From a virus: a stretch of 23,992 nucleotides of DNA. Shown piece by piece: positions 14,183-22,691 of the stretch. The notes under the pieces were generated by a model. It was not told the origin of the DNA, ran no database searches, and saw only the letters and a list, made by a program, of their open reading frames with translations. A program made the position numbers and the translations under genes. The DNA lies in the IMG/VR virus record IMGVR_UViG_3300047552_000051, positions 1 through 23,992 of that record. One strand, given 5' to 3'. Each line of letters opens with the position of its first letter. The stretch's first letter is position 1.

Positions 14183-17100
14183 ATGCCACAGGTTTTCACT
14201 GTCGTAGGTTGGGCGCTAGCTGGTGCAGGAGCCACAAGTTCGTTAGCCATCTCTATTGGCTATTTTTTGATCGGTGCTGCCCCAGTGTTAGGAGGGGCGC
14301 TGCTACTGCTTGGCGGTATGGCAATGTCCAAGCGTGCTAAGAAGAAAGCACGCGCAGCTTATAACGCTCAGCAAGTAGACCGCCTTGTTAATGTACCTAC
14401 GACGACTGGACCTAGAGAGCTTGCGCTAGGGCGTGTACGTAAGGGTGGTGTTATTGTTTTCAGAGACTCTACAGGCTCTAACAGGTCTACATTTTACTCT
14501 GTGATAGCTTTGGCGGCTCATGAGATAGACGCAGTTGAGCATATCTACTTTGACGACAAAAAAGTAAGTCTCGATGCTAATGGTTACGTCACTACAGCAC
14601 CGTGGGCTGTTTCCAGCACTATCTCTGCTAGTGGTACTTCACCTCCAAGTCCAGGTACCTACATACCAGGAACCCTTGTAGACTACTCTTGGTCTGACGA
14701 GTCTACTGGTTACTCTTCATACTCGTGGCAGTACACAAGCACTACGAACTACGCAAGGGTTAGAACTGTCAAAGGCACTGCGACACAGACAGCTGACGCT
14801 ATTCTCATGTCTGCTTTTCCAGGCGTGTGGACCAGTGCGCATCGCTTGCAGGGCGTTGCTTATCTTGTCTGCCAGTTTGAGTACAGCGAATCTGCGTTTC
14901 CGTCTGGCTTACCTAATATAACAGCACAGCTCAGAGGTGCTAAGGTTTACGATCCTCGTTCAGCAACAACGGTATGGACACAGAATCCTGCGCTGCATGT
15001 TCGCCACCTGCTCCTGCACCCTTACTTCGGTAAGCGGACAAGTCTGACTGCTGAAGAGGACGAACGTATCATTGAAGCAGCCAACGCCTGTGACGTTCTT
15101 TACAACGATGGCACGACTAACAGTGCTATCTACAAGAGTAACACTGTCATACCGTTTGGCACAGAAGTCAGTGATGCACTGGACGACTTGACACAGGCCA
15201 TGTGCGGCATGTGGGCTTACGCTGGCGGACAGTTCTACCTAAAAGCAGGTGTGTACACAGCTCCAGAACTTGCTCTGGAGTCTAAACACATCCTGTCAAG
15301 CGTCAACTCTACTGCAGGTGGGTCACAGACTTTCCCAGTGGCTATTAGTGTTCATAAACCTACAGTAGACAAGATAAACGTTATTATTCCTAAGATATGG
15401 GATGAAAACCAGGACTACAAAGAAGTTGCGCTTCCTGCTGTAAAGAATACTGGAGCAATTGCATCTGACGGTAAAGAGATACCTCAGGAGATAACTCTAG
15501 CTGCAGTAGGTAATGCAAGTCGAGCTAACATAGTTAGTCAGTTCATCATGAAGGATGCTCGTGACCCTATGGTAGTTACAGCTACTTTTAAGATGGCAGC
15601 GTATCCTGTTGAGATGTTGGACAACATCACACTGACGATGCCAGAGTTTGGGTTTGCAGCCAAACCCTTCATGGTGCTTGGTAAATCATACTCTATCGAA
15701 GGCGGTGTAAAACTGACTTTAAAAGAGACTAACCCAGCTATCTACGATCCAGGCGTCTACGCTAATACCGACGGTTATGCTACTAATACAAATCTTGTTG
15801 AACCTTGGGACATAGCACCACCTACTATTACAGCTGTTGAGTCTGGGACTGCACATCTACAGTACGGACAAGACGGTACGGTTATCACACGTGTGCTAGT
15901 GAGCTGGGCACCGATTACAGACGGCAGAATTACAGAAGGTGGTACTATTGACGTACAGTGGAAACACTTACCAGACGCGACATGGAACACTGTAGTTGCG
16001 CAAGGTAATGAAACTTCAACTTACCTCACAGGTTGTACAGACGGTGTGACTATAGTTGTAAAGCTTCGTAGTAGAACTACACTAGCAGTTTCAGACTGGA
16101 GCCTGCAGCATGGACATTCAGTAGTTGGTAAGCTTGCGAATCCAAGCAACGTAACTTCTGCTGCTACGACGCTGGAGCGTAGGGAGCTTAGACTTACCTG
16201 GACTCCAATAAGTGACATTGACGTTGCAGGCTACGAAGTTCGAAACACAGATGGCAACTGGGGTGCTACAGTTCCTGCGCCTATCTTCAGTGGTAACGGG
16301 CTTGCTTGGCTAGTGAACCCTACAACAGGTCCTTGGTACGTTCGAGCGTATGACACCACTGGTCACTACAGCACAGCAAGTGCCACTGCTAGTTTCACAG
16401 CTGCAGCCATACCACAGCCCACAGGCTTTACTTCTACATTTTCAGATACAAGCCTGACTTCCGCTGTGGTCACTCTTTCCTGGACAGACGTAGACCCTCA
16501 GTTTGGGCTTGACTCTTACGAGTTGACCTGGAACGGCACTACCAGAACCATCAAAGCAAACAGTGTAGACCTGCCTGCTGACTGGGTTGGTGTACGTAAT
16601 TACACTATTCGCACAGTAGACCGCTATGGTGCAAAGTCTGCAGATTTAGTCCTGCCAGTTACAAGACTTGTTCCCAACCCTCTAAACGCAAGCCTAATTC
16701 TTCCTCAAGTCATTGACAATAACGTTCTGTTCCGCTGGACACTGCCTGCGAAGACAAGTCTCCCTATCTCGCACATTGTGATTAAGAAGGGTGACGTGTA
16801 CGCTACTGCGTCTACTATTGGAGCTAAAGACGGTGAGTTTACCGTACTTCAAGAACTCAACGGCGGTACTTACACTTACTGGTTTGTTGTTGTTGACACT
16901 GAAGGTGAAGAGTCTACTCCAGTTTCTAAGACTGTAACAGTAAGTCAACCGCCTGACTACGTGTTTAACGACGAAGAGTTCTCGACGCTTAGTGGTACCA
17001 GAAGCAATGCTTTGTTGGAGGCAGGTTACGTTGTGATGCCTGTCAACTTGACTGAGACTGGAGCGCAACACCACACCACAAATACGACACCACAGGCACA

Positions 17101-17860
17101 GATAAACGCAGGTCTGCCAATCTTCATTCAGCCGGGCTTGTCTACTGGTTACTACGAAGAAACGTTTAATTTTGGACAGGTATTTGCAAGTTCTAGCGTA
17201 AAGCTTAGCTTTACAGGTACTGCCCTTGCTGGCGCACCCACAGTGGCTCCTACACTCAGCATATCAACAAATGGTGTAGCCTGGACAGACTACCCAGGCT
17301 TGACCCAAGTGTTTGCGTCTAACTTTCAGTACGTTAAGGTGAGGATTACAGCAACACAGAACGTAACAGGTGCACTGTACCAGTTGCAGGCCTTGTCTGT
17401 ACGCCTTGATACAAAACTAAAGACGGATGCAGGTACACTGTCTGTGACTACAGCAACTACAGGTACGCCTTTTAACTTCGGTTCCGAGTTTGTAGACGTT
17501 ACCTCAGTTACGTTGTCTCCGATGGGCACTACAAGGCTGTACACAGCTTACGAGTTTGACGATACAGTACGTACCGGCACATACAACGTTGTGTCTAACG
17601 TTATTACTGTGAGTGTTACAGCTCACACGCTGATCGCAGGGCAAAAAGTTCGCCTATCGCCAAGTACCGGCACTCTGCCCGCTGGTGTCTACACAATTGC
17701 TTCGGCTGCAACTGACAGCTTTACCATCAACTTTACGACTGCCAATACCAGCGGAAACGTATCTACGTACCCCAACAGTGCACGAGCGCATCTATTCAAC
17801 GACGCAGGAACTCGGGTTACGGGTACAATCTCGTGGACCGTTCGCGGCAGTGGCACATAA
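14183..17860 (+). CDS. Tail tip attachment / host specificity protein (J-like)
   Basis: A 1,225-residue protein with GGAAGG six bases before ATG 14183. Residues ~5-50 are a Gly/Ala/Leu hydrophobic stretch ending in MSKRAKKKARAAY. Next comes 'VPTTTGPRELALGRVRKGGVIVF', a beta block typical of J-type proteins at the tail tip. Residues ~220-420 (WTQNPALHVRHLLLHPYFGK, TEVSDALDDLTQAMCGMWAY) fit the Phage-tail_3 hub region. Four fibronectin-III-like modules follow at about 547-645, 650-740, 742-828 and 830-925, each with L.W......Y.V.W or equivalent strands. The last ~300 residues are beta-rich, and would be expected to bear the receptor-contact surface. The fibre and adhesin genes just downstream complete the tip. 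Confidence 0.85.
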   Translation: MPQVFTVVGWALAGAGATSSLAISIGYFLIGAAPVLGGALLLLGGMAMSKRAKKKARAAYNAQQVDRLVNVPTTTGPRELALGRVRKGGVIVFRDSTGSNRSTFYSVIALAAHEIDAVEHIYFDDKKVSLDANGYVTTAPWAVSSTISASGTSPPSPGTYIPGTLVDYSWSDESTGYSSYSWQYTSTTNYARVRTVKGTATQTADAILMSAFPGVWTSAHRLQGVAYLVCQFEYSESAFPSGLPNITAQLRGAKVYDPRSATTVWTQNPALHVRHLLLHPYFGKRTSLTAEEDERIIEAANACDVLYNDGTTNSAIYKSNTVIPFGTEVSDALDDLTQAMCGMWAYAGGQFYLKAGVYTAPELALESKHILSSVNSTAGGSQTFPVAISVHKPTVDKINVIIPKIWDENQDYKEVALPAVKNTGAIASDGKEIPQEITLAAVGNASRANIVSQFIMKDARDPMVVTATFKMAAYPVEMLDNITLTMPEFGFAAKPFMVLGKSYSIEGGVKLTLKETNPAIYDPGVYANTDGYATNTNLVEPWDIAPPTITAVESGTAHLQYGQDGTVITRVLVSWAPITDGRITEGGTIDVQWKHLPDATWNTVVAQGNETSTYLTGCTDGVTIVVKLRSRTTLAVSDWSLQHGHSVVGKLANPSNVTSAATTLERRELRLTWTPISDIDVAGYEVRNTDGNWGATVPAPIFSGNGLAWLVNPTTGPWYVRAYDTTGHYSTASATASFTAAAIPQPTGFTSTFSDTSLTSAVVTLSWTDVDPQFGLDSYELTWNGTTRTIKANSVDLPADWVGVRNYTIRTVDRYGAKSADLVLPVTRLVPNPLNASLILPQVIDNNVLFRWTLPAKTSLPISHIVIKKGDVYATASTIGAKDGEFTVLQELNGGTYTYWFVVVDTEGEESTPVSKTVTVSQPPDYVFNDEEFSTLSGTRSNALLEAGYVVMPVNLTETGAQHHTTNTTPQAQINAGLPIFIQPGLSTGYYEETFNFGQVFASSSVKLSFTGTALAGAPTVAPTLSISTNGVAWTDYPGLTQVFASNFQYVKVRITATQNVTGALYQLQALSVRLDTKLKTDAGTLSVTTATTGTPFNFGSEFVDVTSVTLSPMGTTRLYTAYEFDDTVRTGTYNVVSNVITVSVTAHTLIAGQKVRLSPSTGTLPAGVYTIASAATDSFTINFTTANTSGNVSTYPNSARAHLFNDAGTRVTGTISWTVRGSGT

Positions 17861-17869
17861 GGACTTGCA

Positions 17870-18760
17870 ATGGCTGACCACTCAGACCTTTTAACGACCG
17901 AACTTTACTCAACAATCCTTAGTCGGATTGATGGGCGGCTTGACGACACTGCCAAGGCTTTCGATCCGGCAAACATCACACACACTAATCCACAGACCAA
18001 CACTGTGCGATGGACTTCTGCGTCTAACAAGTGGCAGAAATACGATGGTTCGTCCTGGGTAGACTTAACTGCTACGTATGCCATAGCAATCAGTGGTAAC
18101 GCAGGCACAGCGACCACACTAGCTACAGCAAGAACTATTAACGGTGTCAGCTTTAACGGCAGTGCCAACATAACGGTAACTGCTAATACTGGTTCTGCTG
18201 TTACGTTTAATAACGGCGGCTCTGGTGCAGCTTCTGGCACTACATTTAACGGCAGTGCCGCCCAGACTATCAGTTACAACACGGTTGGTGCACCAAGTAC
18301 GGCCGGTACTGGGGCCACGGGAACCTGGGCTATCAGCATCAGTGGTAACGCTGCAACAGCCACCGTAGCTGGCACAGCTGGGTCGGCGTTTGCACAGACA
18401 CTGCTTGACGACACCTCACAGGCCGACGCCAGAGCCACACTTGACGCCGCATCCACTGCGCAGGCGACGACGAGTCCTAGGTCTACAACAGCTACAACCT
18501 TGGTAGCCGCTGACACAGGCAAGACTGTGGCGCTCACAGCAGGCATTACTATTCCTGCTAACATCTTCGCTGCTGGTGCTGTTGTTTCCCTCTACAACGA
18601 TAGCGCTGCGTCTGTGACGATCACACAAGGTGGTTCTCTTACGTTGCGCGCTGCAGGCAGTACAACTACAGGTAACAGGACACTTGTAGCTAGAGGGCTT
18701 TGCTCTGTATGGTTTAACTCTACAACTGAAGCTATCATAGCTGGTGCTGGGGTGACCTAA
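17870..18760 (+). CDS. Repeat-containing tail fibre protein
   Basis: ATG 17870 follows AAGGA at 17859-17863. The 296-residue product has an N-terminal helix (YSTILSRIDGRLDDTAKAFD), then repeated fibre motifs: 'AISGNAGTATTLATARTINGVSFNGSANI' around residue 70-100, a second 'ISGNAATAT' near residue 158-166, and two 'FNGSA' turns (DNA copies of TTTAACGGCAGTGCC at about 18152 and 18247). 'FAQTLLDDTSQADARATLDA' is a common short-fibre helical motif. The C-terminus is a small beta domain. Such Gly/Ala/Thr/Asn repeats form trimeric beta-helical shafts. It begins ten bases after the J-like gene and overlaps the adhesin gene as TAATG, so the two are likely partners: shaft here, tip there. Confidence 0.75.
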   Translation: MADHSDLLTTELYSTILSRIDGRLDDTAKAFDPANITHTNPQTNTVRWTSASNKWQKYDGSSWVDLTATYAIAISGNAGTATTLATARTINGVSFNGSANITVTANTGSAVTFNNGGSGAASGTTFNGSAAQTISYNTVGAPSTAGTGATGTWAISISGNAATATVAGTAGSAFAQTLLDDTSQADARATLDAASTAQATTSPRSTTATTLVAADTGKTVALTAGITIPANIFAAGAVVSLYNDSAASVTITQGGSLTLRAAGSTTTGNRTLVARGLCSVWFNSTTEAIIAGAGVT

Positions 18761-19557
18761 TGGCAGGTATCCACAATATGCTACTAGGCTGTCACGCTGC
18801 AGCTTCTACGTTTAACTTGGTAATAAGCACCACACAGAGTAATCTTAATATAGCAACAGCTGCAACAGCAGCTGGATGGAACGGCACTTCCAGGCTTGTT
18901 GTGACTATCAATAACGGTGTAACCATTTCCAGCACAATAGACACTACACCTGCTGTACTTTGGTCTGGTGTTACCAGTGTTACTACAGAGCTACACAACA
19001 GTGGTATCATTATTGGTTGTGGTGGTAGAGGTGGTAATGGTCCCGGTCGCCCACTAACTAACGGCAGTCAGGGTGGTACAGCTATACGAGTTACAGGATC
19101 TGTGCTTATGATTGTAAATGCTGGCCAAATTCTGGGTGGTGGAGGTGGTGGTGGGGCTGGGACAACCGATACTTACTCAGGTGGCCAATATGACAGTGCT
19201 GGCTCTGGTGGTGGGGGTGGTGGCGGTCGTAGCGGTAACACCAACGCTGCGGGTGGTGCACCAGGGCTATCTGGAAACTCAAGTGTTGATGTTTTTTCTA
19301 CTTACGGTGGTGCTGGTACCTCTTCGGCAGCAGGAGCTGGCGGTACACCGTACGATGGGACCATTTACTACAACTACTATGCGGGCTATGGTGGTAGCGG
19401 TGGTGGTTATGGCGCAGGTGGTGCAAACGGTAACGATGGTCACGTTACCGCTGGAATTTTTGGCGCTACTAAGTCTTATGGAGGTGCTGGAGGCTATGCA
19501 ACACACGGTAGCGTCAGCATTAGCAACAGCGGTACGATCTTAGGAGCTTCAGTATGA
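18760..19557 (+). CDS. Glycine-rich tail adhesin-like protein
   Basis: The 265-residue product has a ~90-residue beta-rich N-terminal part ending 'TELHNSGIIIGCGGRGGNG', then long glycine runs at about residues 86-165 and 180-235, including seven-glycine tracts in a G-G-x-G context with interspersed Tyr, Ser and Asn. This composition is like the polyglycine-II sandwich adhesins of T-even phages (gp38 of Salmonella phage S16), in which variable loops between glycine strands contact the receptor. The final strand 'HGSVSISNSGTILGASV' reads like an attachment segment. It overlaps the fibre gene (TAATG) and the DUF4376 gene (ATGA). The comparison rests on composition, and no sequence match was made. 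Confidence 0.65.
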   Translation: MAGIHNMLLGCHAAASTFNLVISTTQSNLNIATAATAAGWNGTSRLVVTINNGVTISSTIDTTPAVLWSGVTSVTTELHNSGIIIGCGGRGGNGPGRPLTNGSQGGTAIRVTGSVLMIVNAGQILGGGGGGGAGTTDTYSGGQYDSAGSGGGGGGGRSGNTNAAGGAPGLSGNSSVDVFSTYGGAGTSSAAGAGGTPYDGTIYYNYYAGYGGSGGGYGAGGANGNDGHVTAGIFGATKSYGGAGGYATHGSVSISNSGTILGASV

Positions 19558-20183
19558 ACATAGGATACAGTTACAGTGTAGTAGAAGATAGTGGAGAATC
19601 TCTTCTTGTACGGTACAAGAGCAGTGGTAAACCAGATATTGACGTGTATGTCAGAAGACCGTACACTAATGAAACTTTTGACGGTGTTGCGCAGCAGTAT
19701 GCACCTATACAACTGTGGACTGCGCAGGAGCTACAAGTCTTAGCGGTTCCGCTAGGCACCGCTGGCGAGGTGCGCCCAAAGCTACTTGCTGACTACACTC
19801 TAGAAGAGCGTAAGGAGCAGCAGCTGCAGGCACTTGCATTCTGGCGCTACACTAAAGAAGTGTCTGGGGTTTTCTTGAACGGTGCTAAAGTACGTACAGA
19901 CAGGGAGAGCCAGAGTCAGATAGCTAGTGCTTACGTGTCGCTTAAAGAAGGGCTTGTGAGCAGCGTCAACTTTAAGACGGCTAATGGTGGTTGGATTGCT
20001 CTTACAGCTGCTGAAATTGCAGCTGTAGCACGAGCTGTGGCAGAGCATGTACAAAAGTGGTTCACGCTTGAAAGTGTGATTGCAGATCAGATTAAAAGTG
20101 CTCCAGACATCGCCACACTGGAGGCCATAGAGTTTGAGAGCTTCGTTCCAACACATGGAACACTACCTGGGAGTCAAATTTAA
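19554..20183 (+). CDS. DUF4376-containing tail-associated protein
   Basis: ATG 19554 has TAGGAG at 19541-19546 and overlaps the previous stop. The first ~85 residues are a variable beta region rich in Tyr and Val. Residues ~87-200 match the DUF4376 pattern: 'LEERKEQQLQALAFWRYTKEVSGVFLNGAKVRTDRESQSQIASAY', then 'VNFKTANGGWIALTAAEIAAVARAVAEHVQKWFTLESVIADQI'. This domain is common at the ends of phage tail fibre or fibre-assembly proteins and is usually encoded next to the fibre genes, as here. The function is not established; a fibre chaperone or a structural fibre-base component are the two likely choices. Confidence 0.7.
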   Translation: MNIGYSYSVVEDSGESLLVRYKSSGKPDIDVYVRRPYTNETFDGVAQQYAPIQLWTAQELQVLAVPLGTAGEVRPKLLADYTLEERKEQQLQALAFWRYTKEVSGVFLNGAKVRTDRESQSQIASAYVSLKEGLVSSVNFKTANGGWIALTAAEIAAVARAVAEHVQKWFTLESVIADQIKSAPDIATLEAIEFESFVPTHGTLPGSQI

Positions 20184-20545
20184 TGAGCAGTCCAGAAATT
20201 AATGTTGGGATTACGTGCAATATTTTTGCACGACAGATGCACTTTAAGAATGCTGGTGACTTTGAAATTGGGCATGAGCATCCTTATGATCACCTTACGT
20301 TGCTAGCCAAGGGCAGGTTTATCGTAGAGGTCGATGGTGTCTCAACTGAGTTTTTAGCTCCGCATATGCTTTGGGTACGCGCAGACAAGATACACAAGAT
20401 TACGTCTGTCACTGCTGGCGCAGTTGCTTACTGCATACATGGTCTTAGAAACTCTGAAGTGTCTGACGACATTGTTGCACCTGACATGGTGCCACGCGGA
20501 GTGGAGTTGCGTTCTATGATCAGTCGTCTAAAACTAACAAAATGA
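20183..20545 (+). CDS. Cupin-fold protein 1
   Basis: The 120-residue product begins with a TAATG overlap and GGGAG at 20169-20173. It carries the cupin motif 1 spacing G25-x5-H31-x-H33-x3-[37]-x6-G44, with His37 where glutamate is usual, and a motif 2-like 'LAPHMLWVRADKIH' placing His71 at the fourth ligand position. The length matches a single small cupin barrel. A metal centre with three or four histidines is therefore plausible. Small cupins can be dioxygenases, isomerases or simple sugar-binding proteins, and nothing here chooses among these. It sits between the DUF4376 protein and a second cupin-like gene, within the tail-to-lysis transcript. Confidence 0.65.
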   Translation: MSSPEINVGITCNIFARQMHFKNAGDFEIGHEHPYDHLTLLAKGRFIVEVDGVSTEFLAPHMLWVRADKIHKITSVTAGAVAYCIHGLRNSEVSDDIVAPDMVPRGVELRSMISRLKLTK

Positions 20546-21114
20546 TCTACACAGAGCAGTTAGCCACGTACTTTGATAAGCTTGAAGTTCCTGACGACTT
20601 CAGGGATATGGATCACCTTGTTGAGTGGTACTTTGCGTCAGGAACACCGTTGGCTATACCTTGGGATGCTGATGTAGTGGTTAGCGACGATGCTACAGCT
20701 ATTTCACTGTTTAGACATAAACACTATCAGGTAGAGCTATACCTTGTCTACCCTAGCATTGCCATACCGCTTCACGAACACCCTGGGATGCTTAGCCGTA
20801 TCATAAGTCTAGGTGGAGGGAAGCAGGGGAGAGCCAAGGGGCTTGTCAGTACGAGCTGGGGTGTCGACTCAGGAACAACAAGTCTTGGTCAAAAGCATGG
20901 TGGTCGTAACTTTGGGTCCTCTCCTAGAGGTTACGCGATGCTTACTTTTCAAATTTGGCCAGTGGGTATGCGACCTACTTCGGCAGCGTACCACTGGAAG
21001 GGTGAGACAGCTGGGCCTAAACAGGATGCGCTTATAAAGGCAGTTAACCCTTCTGCAATCTCTATTCCAGGCTATGCTGATGTCACTCAGGTAGCGCCTG
21101 AAGGTGTTCTATGA
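20542..21114 (+). CDS. Cupin-like protein 2
   Basis: ATG 20542 overlaps the previous gene (ATGA) with no visible Shine-Dalgarno, so it is probably coupled. The 190-residue product has a helical N-terminus (EQLATYFDKLEVPDDFRDMDHLVEWYF), then a beta region with 'FRHKHYQVELYLVYPSIAIP' and 'LHEHPGMLSRII', where His78 and His80 form an H-x-H metal site. A glycine/lysine loop follows (GGGKQGRAKG), and a 'RPTSAAYHWKGETAGPKQDALIKAV' segment supplies His151 as a possible further ligand. This is compatible with a cupin fold but less complete than the first protein. It is not a close copy of its neighbour. I cannot assign a substrate; see the findings for the pair. Confidence 0.45.
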   Translation: MIYTEQLATYFDKLEVPDDFRDMDHLVEWYFASGTPLAIPWDADVVVSDDATAISLFRHKHYQVELYLVYPSIAIPLHEHPGMLSRIISLGGGKQGRAKGLVSTSWGVDSGTTSLGQKHGGRNFGSSPRGYAMLTFQIWPVGMRPTSAAYHWKGETAGPKQDALIKAVNPSAISIPGYADVTQVAPEGVL

Positions 21115-21506
21115 AACTCTTTCTAACCCTATTACTTCTGCCCCTCACCGTAGCAGCCACAGGCATTCTACCTGCTAACGACCCTATCAGTGCTTTTAAA
21201 GAGTACCGACAGTGTGGCGAACCCCTGCGCAATAAAGACGGCAGCATCAAACGCAGCACAGCTGTGCTCAATGCGTACAAGAAGCTACACCCGTGTCCAG
21301 TGACTGGGCTGTCAGGTGGAGCTTGTCCAGGCTGGGCCATAAACCACATCATCCCACTTGCAAAAGGTGGGTGCGATAACGTGATCAACTTAGCCTGGAT
21401 GCCAAATCAGATTAAGAGTTGCAGTCAAGATTACTGCATCGACAGATGGGAACGCGAGTATTACGGAAACCCTCACGGCGTCTTGGAACCTAGAAAGGAT
21501 CAATAA
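21111..21506 (+). CDS. HNH-motif protein with signal peptide
   Basis: The 131-residue protein starts with MKLFLTLLLLPLTVAATG, a classic signal peptide with likely cleavage near residues 16-18. The mature part contains 'HPCPVTGLSGGACPGWAINH' and then IPLAKGGCDNVINLAWM, matching a phage/proteobacterial HNH family of the form CP.TG...CPGY..DH..PL..GG.D..NM.W. His79 and Asn93 would be the first two HNH residues; the last is changed. Six cysteines (35, 62, 72, 88, 104, 109) suggest disulphides or a zinc site after export. It overlaps the upstream cupin gene and is followed by the holin after a one-base overlap (TAATG). Function may be a periplasmic nuclease at lysis or in exclusion; neither is shown. 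Confidence 0.75.
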   Translation: MKLFLTLLLLPLTVAATGILPANDPISAFKEYRQCGEPLRNKDGSIKRSTAVLNAYKKLHPCPVTGLSGGACPGWAINHIIPLAKGGCDNVINLAWMPNQIKSCSQDYCIDRWEREYYGNPHGVLEPRKDQ

Positions 21507-22021
21507 TGTTACCTGCACTTCTTATGGGCATCGTCACCACACTGGTACAGAACAACCTTCCAAGGGTGGCGCAAGCTGTCACTGAGAAAGGTTTGGATTA
21601 CGTCCAAGACAAGCTTGGCGTTGAACTCAAACCAGAGATGACAGCTGAAGAAATCAAAGCCGTTGCAGAAGCTGCTGACAAGCACGAAGAGTTCCGCATC
21701 ACCCAGGCCAACGCCAACACAGCCAACGCACGGGCTATGCAGGTTGCAGCCTTGCAGCAGTCTGACACATTCAGCAAACGTTTCGTGATGTTCTTGGCTA
21801 CAGGTTGGAGCGTCTTTGCAATGGCTTACATCATTGCCATCACGTTTGCAACCATTCCAGAAAGCAATTTGCGGTTTGCCGATCTTGTACTTGGTTTCTT
21901 GCTCGGCACCATTGTAGCTACCATCATCAATTTCTTTTTCGGTACAAGTGCCTCTTCTTCGAACAAGAGTGGTGCGATTACTGACCTTGCACAGAGTGTA
22001 AAAGATGCTCTTAAACGCTGA
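21506..22021 (+). CDS. Holin (3TM holin family-like)
   Basis: ATG 21506 has AAAGGA at 21494-21499 and overlaps the previous stop. The 171-residue protein has a weakly hydrophobic N-terminus (residues 1-15), a charged, Ala-rich helical region at 20-90, then two clear membrane segments at about 93-115 and 126-146 and a short hydrophilic tail. This arrangement, long cytoplasmic helix before the membrane pair, with 'FSKRFVMFLATG', resembles the 'Holin of 3TMs' (GTA holin-like) family. It is directly upstream of, and overlaps by 17 bases, the endolysin gene, so a holin role is well supported by context. It would release the soluble endolysin to the periplasm. Confidence 0.75.
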   Translation: MLPALLMGIVTTLVQNNLPRVAQAVTEKGLDYVQDKLGVELKPEMTAEEIKAVAEAADKHEEFRITQANANTANARAMQVAALQQSDTFSKRFVMFLATGWSVFAMAYIIAITFATIPESNLRFADLVLGFLLGTIVATIINFFFGTSASSSNKSGAITDLAQSVKDALKR

Positions 22022-22691
22022 AATCTTTTCTCGTGCCACGGGTGCACGGCCTGACACGGCAACTTTGCTGCTGCCGTTCATGCTTGGCACCTTGAAAGCC
22101 TACGACATCAACACTGTACAGCGCATTGCTGCGTTCTTGTCGCAGGCTGCGCACGAGAGTGGTGCCTTCAGCAAGATGGAGGAAAACCTCAACTACTCTG
22201 CCAAGCGGCTTGCAGTCGTCTGGCCCAAGAGGTTTGCACGTACAGACATCAACGGTGACTACGTTAAAGACGACAAGGGCAAGAATGAGCCCAATGACGC
22301 CGCGCTAACATTGGCTAACAAGCCTGAGCCACTTGCAAACTACGTCTACAGTAACCGTAATGGTAATGGTGATGTTGCGTCTGGTGACGGTTGGAAGTAC
22401 CGTGGTAGGGGCATCTTCCAACTCACCGGTAAGGCAAACTACAAAGCAGCCAGTGATGCGCTCAACGAAACCTTTGTTGAAGAACCTGACCGTGTGAAGC
22501 TGCCGTTCAATGCCTGCTTGACAGCAGGTTGGTACTGGAGCAGCAAGAAGCTGCACCAGTACGCTGACACAGAAAACTTAGAAGGCCTGTCTAAGGCTAT
22601 CAATGGTGGGCTGAACGGCTTGGACGAGCGCGTTGCAGCCTACCACAAAGCCAAAGCTGTACTAGATGCGTATCACGTTGGTAGCGAATGA
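22005..22691 (+). CDS. Endolysin, glycoside hydrolase family 19
   Basis: The 228-residue enzyme shows the GH19 pattern: 'RIAAFLSQAAHESGAFSKMEENLNY' with Glu51 as the likely general acid, 'KRLAVVWPKRF', 'YVYSNRNGNGDVASGDGWKYRGRG' followed by the conserved 'IFQLTGKANY' near residues 136-145, and 'ACLTAGWYWSSKKLHQYAD' plus 'LSKAINGGLNGLDERVAAYHKA' near the C-terminus. It cleaves peptidoglycan glycan strands in the periplasm. There is no signal peptide or signal-anchor helix, so export depends on the holin. Its start lies 17 bases inside the holin gene. Its last 30 bases overlap the end of the convergent Rad50-like gene. No Rz/Rz1 pair follows, unlike most Gram-negative phage lysis cassettes. Confidence 0.9.
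   Translation: MLLNAEIFSRATGARPDTATLLLPFMLGTLKAYDINTVQRIAAFLSQAAHESGAFSKMEENLNYSAKRLAVVWPKRFARTDINGDYVKDDKGKNEPNDAALTLANKPEPLANYVYSNRNGNGDVASGDGWKYRGRGIFQLTGKANYKAASDALNETFVEEPDRVKLPFNACLTAGWYWSSKKLHQYADTENLEGLSKAINGGLNGLDERVAAYHKAKAVLDAYHVGSE

Noticed and set aside
18090-18370. Repeated TTTAACGGCAGTGCC and AGTGGTAACGC blocks as a mobile element
   Set aside because: They are short in-frame repeats encoding fibre motifs (FNGSA, ISGNA), not terminal repeats of an element.
19120-19240. GGTGGT-rich tract as a simple repeat or CRISPR-like array
   Set aside because: It is coding sequence for glycine tracts with no spaced repeats of constant length; it is explained by the adhesin-like protein.
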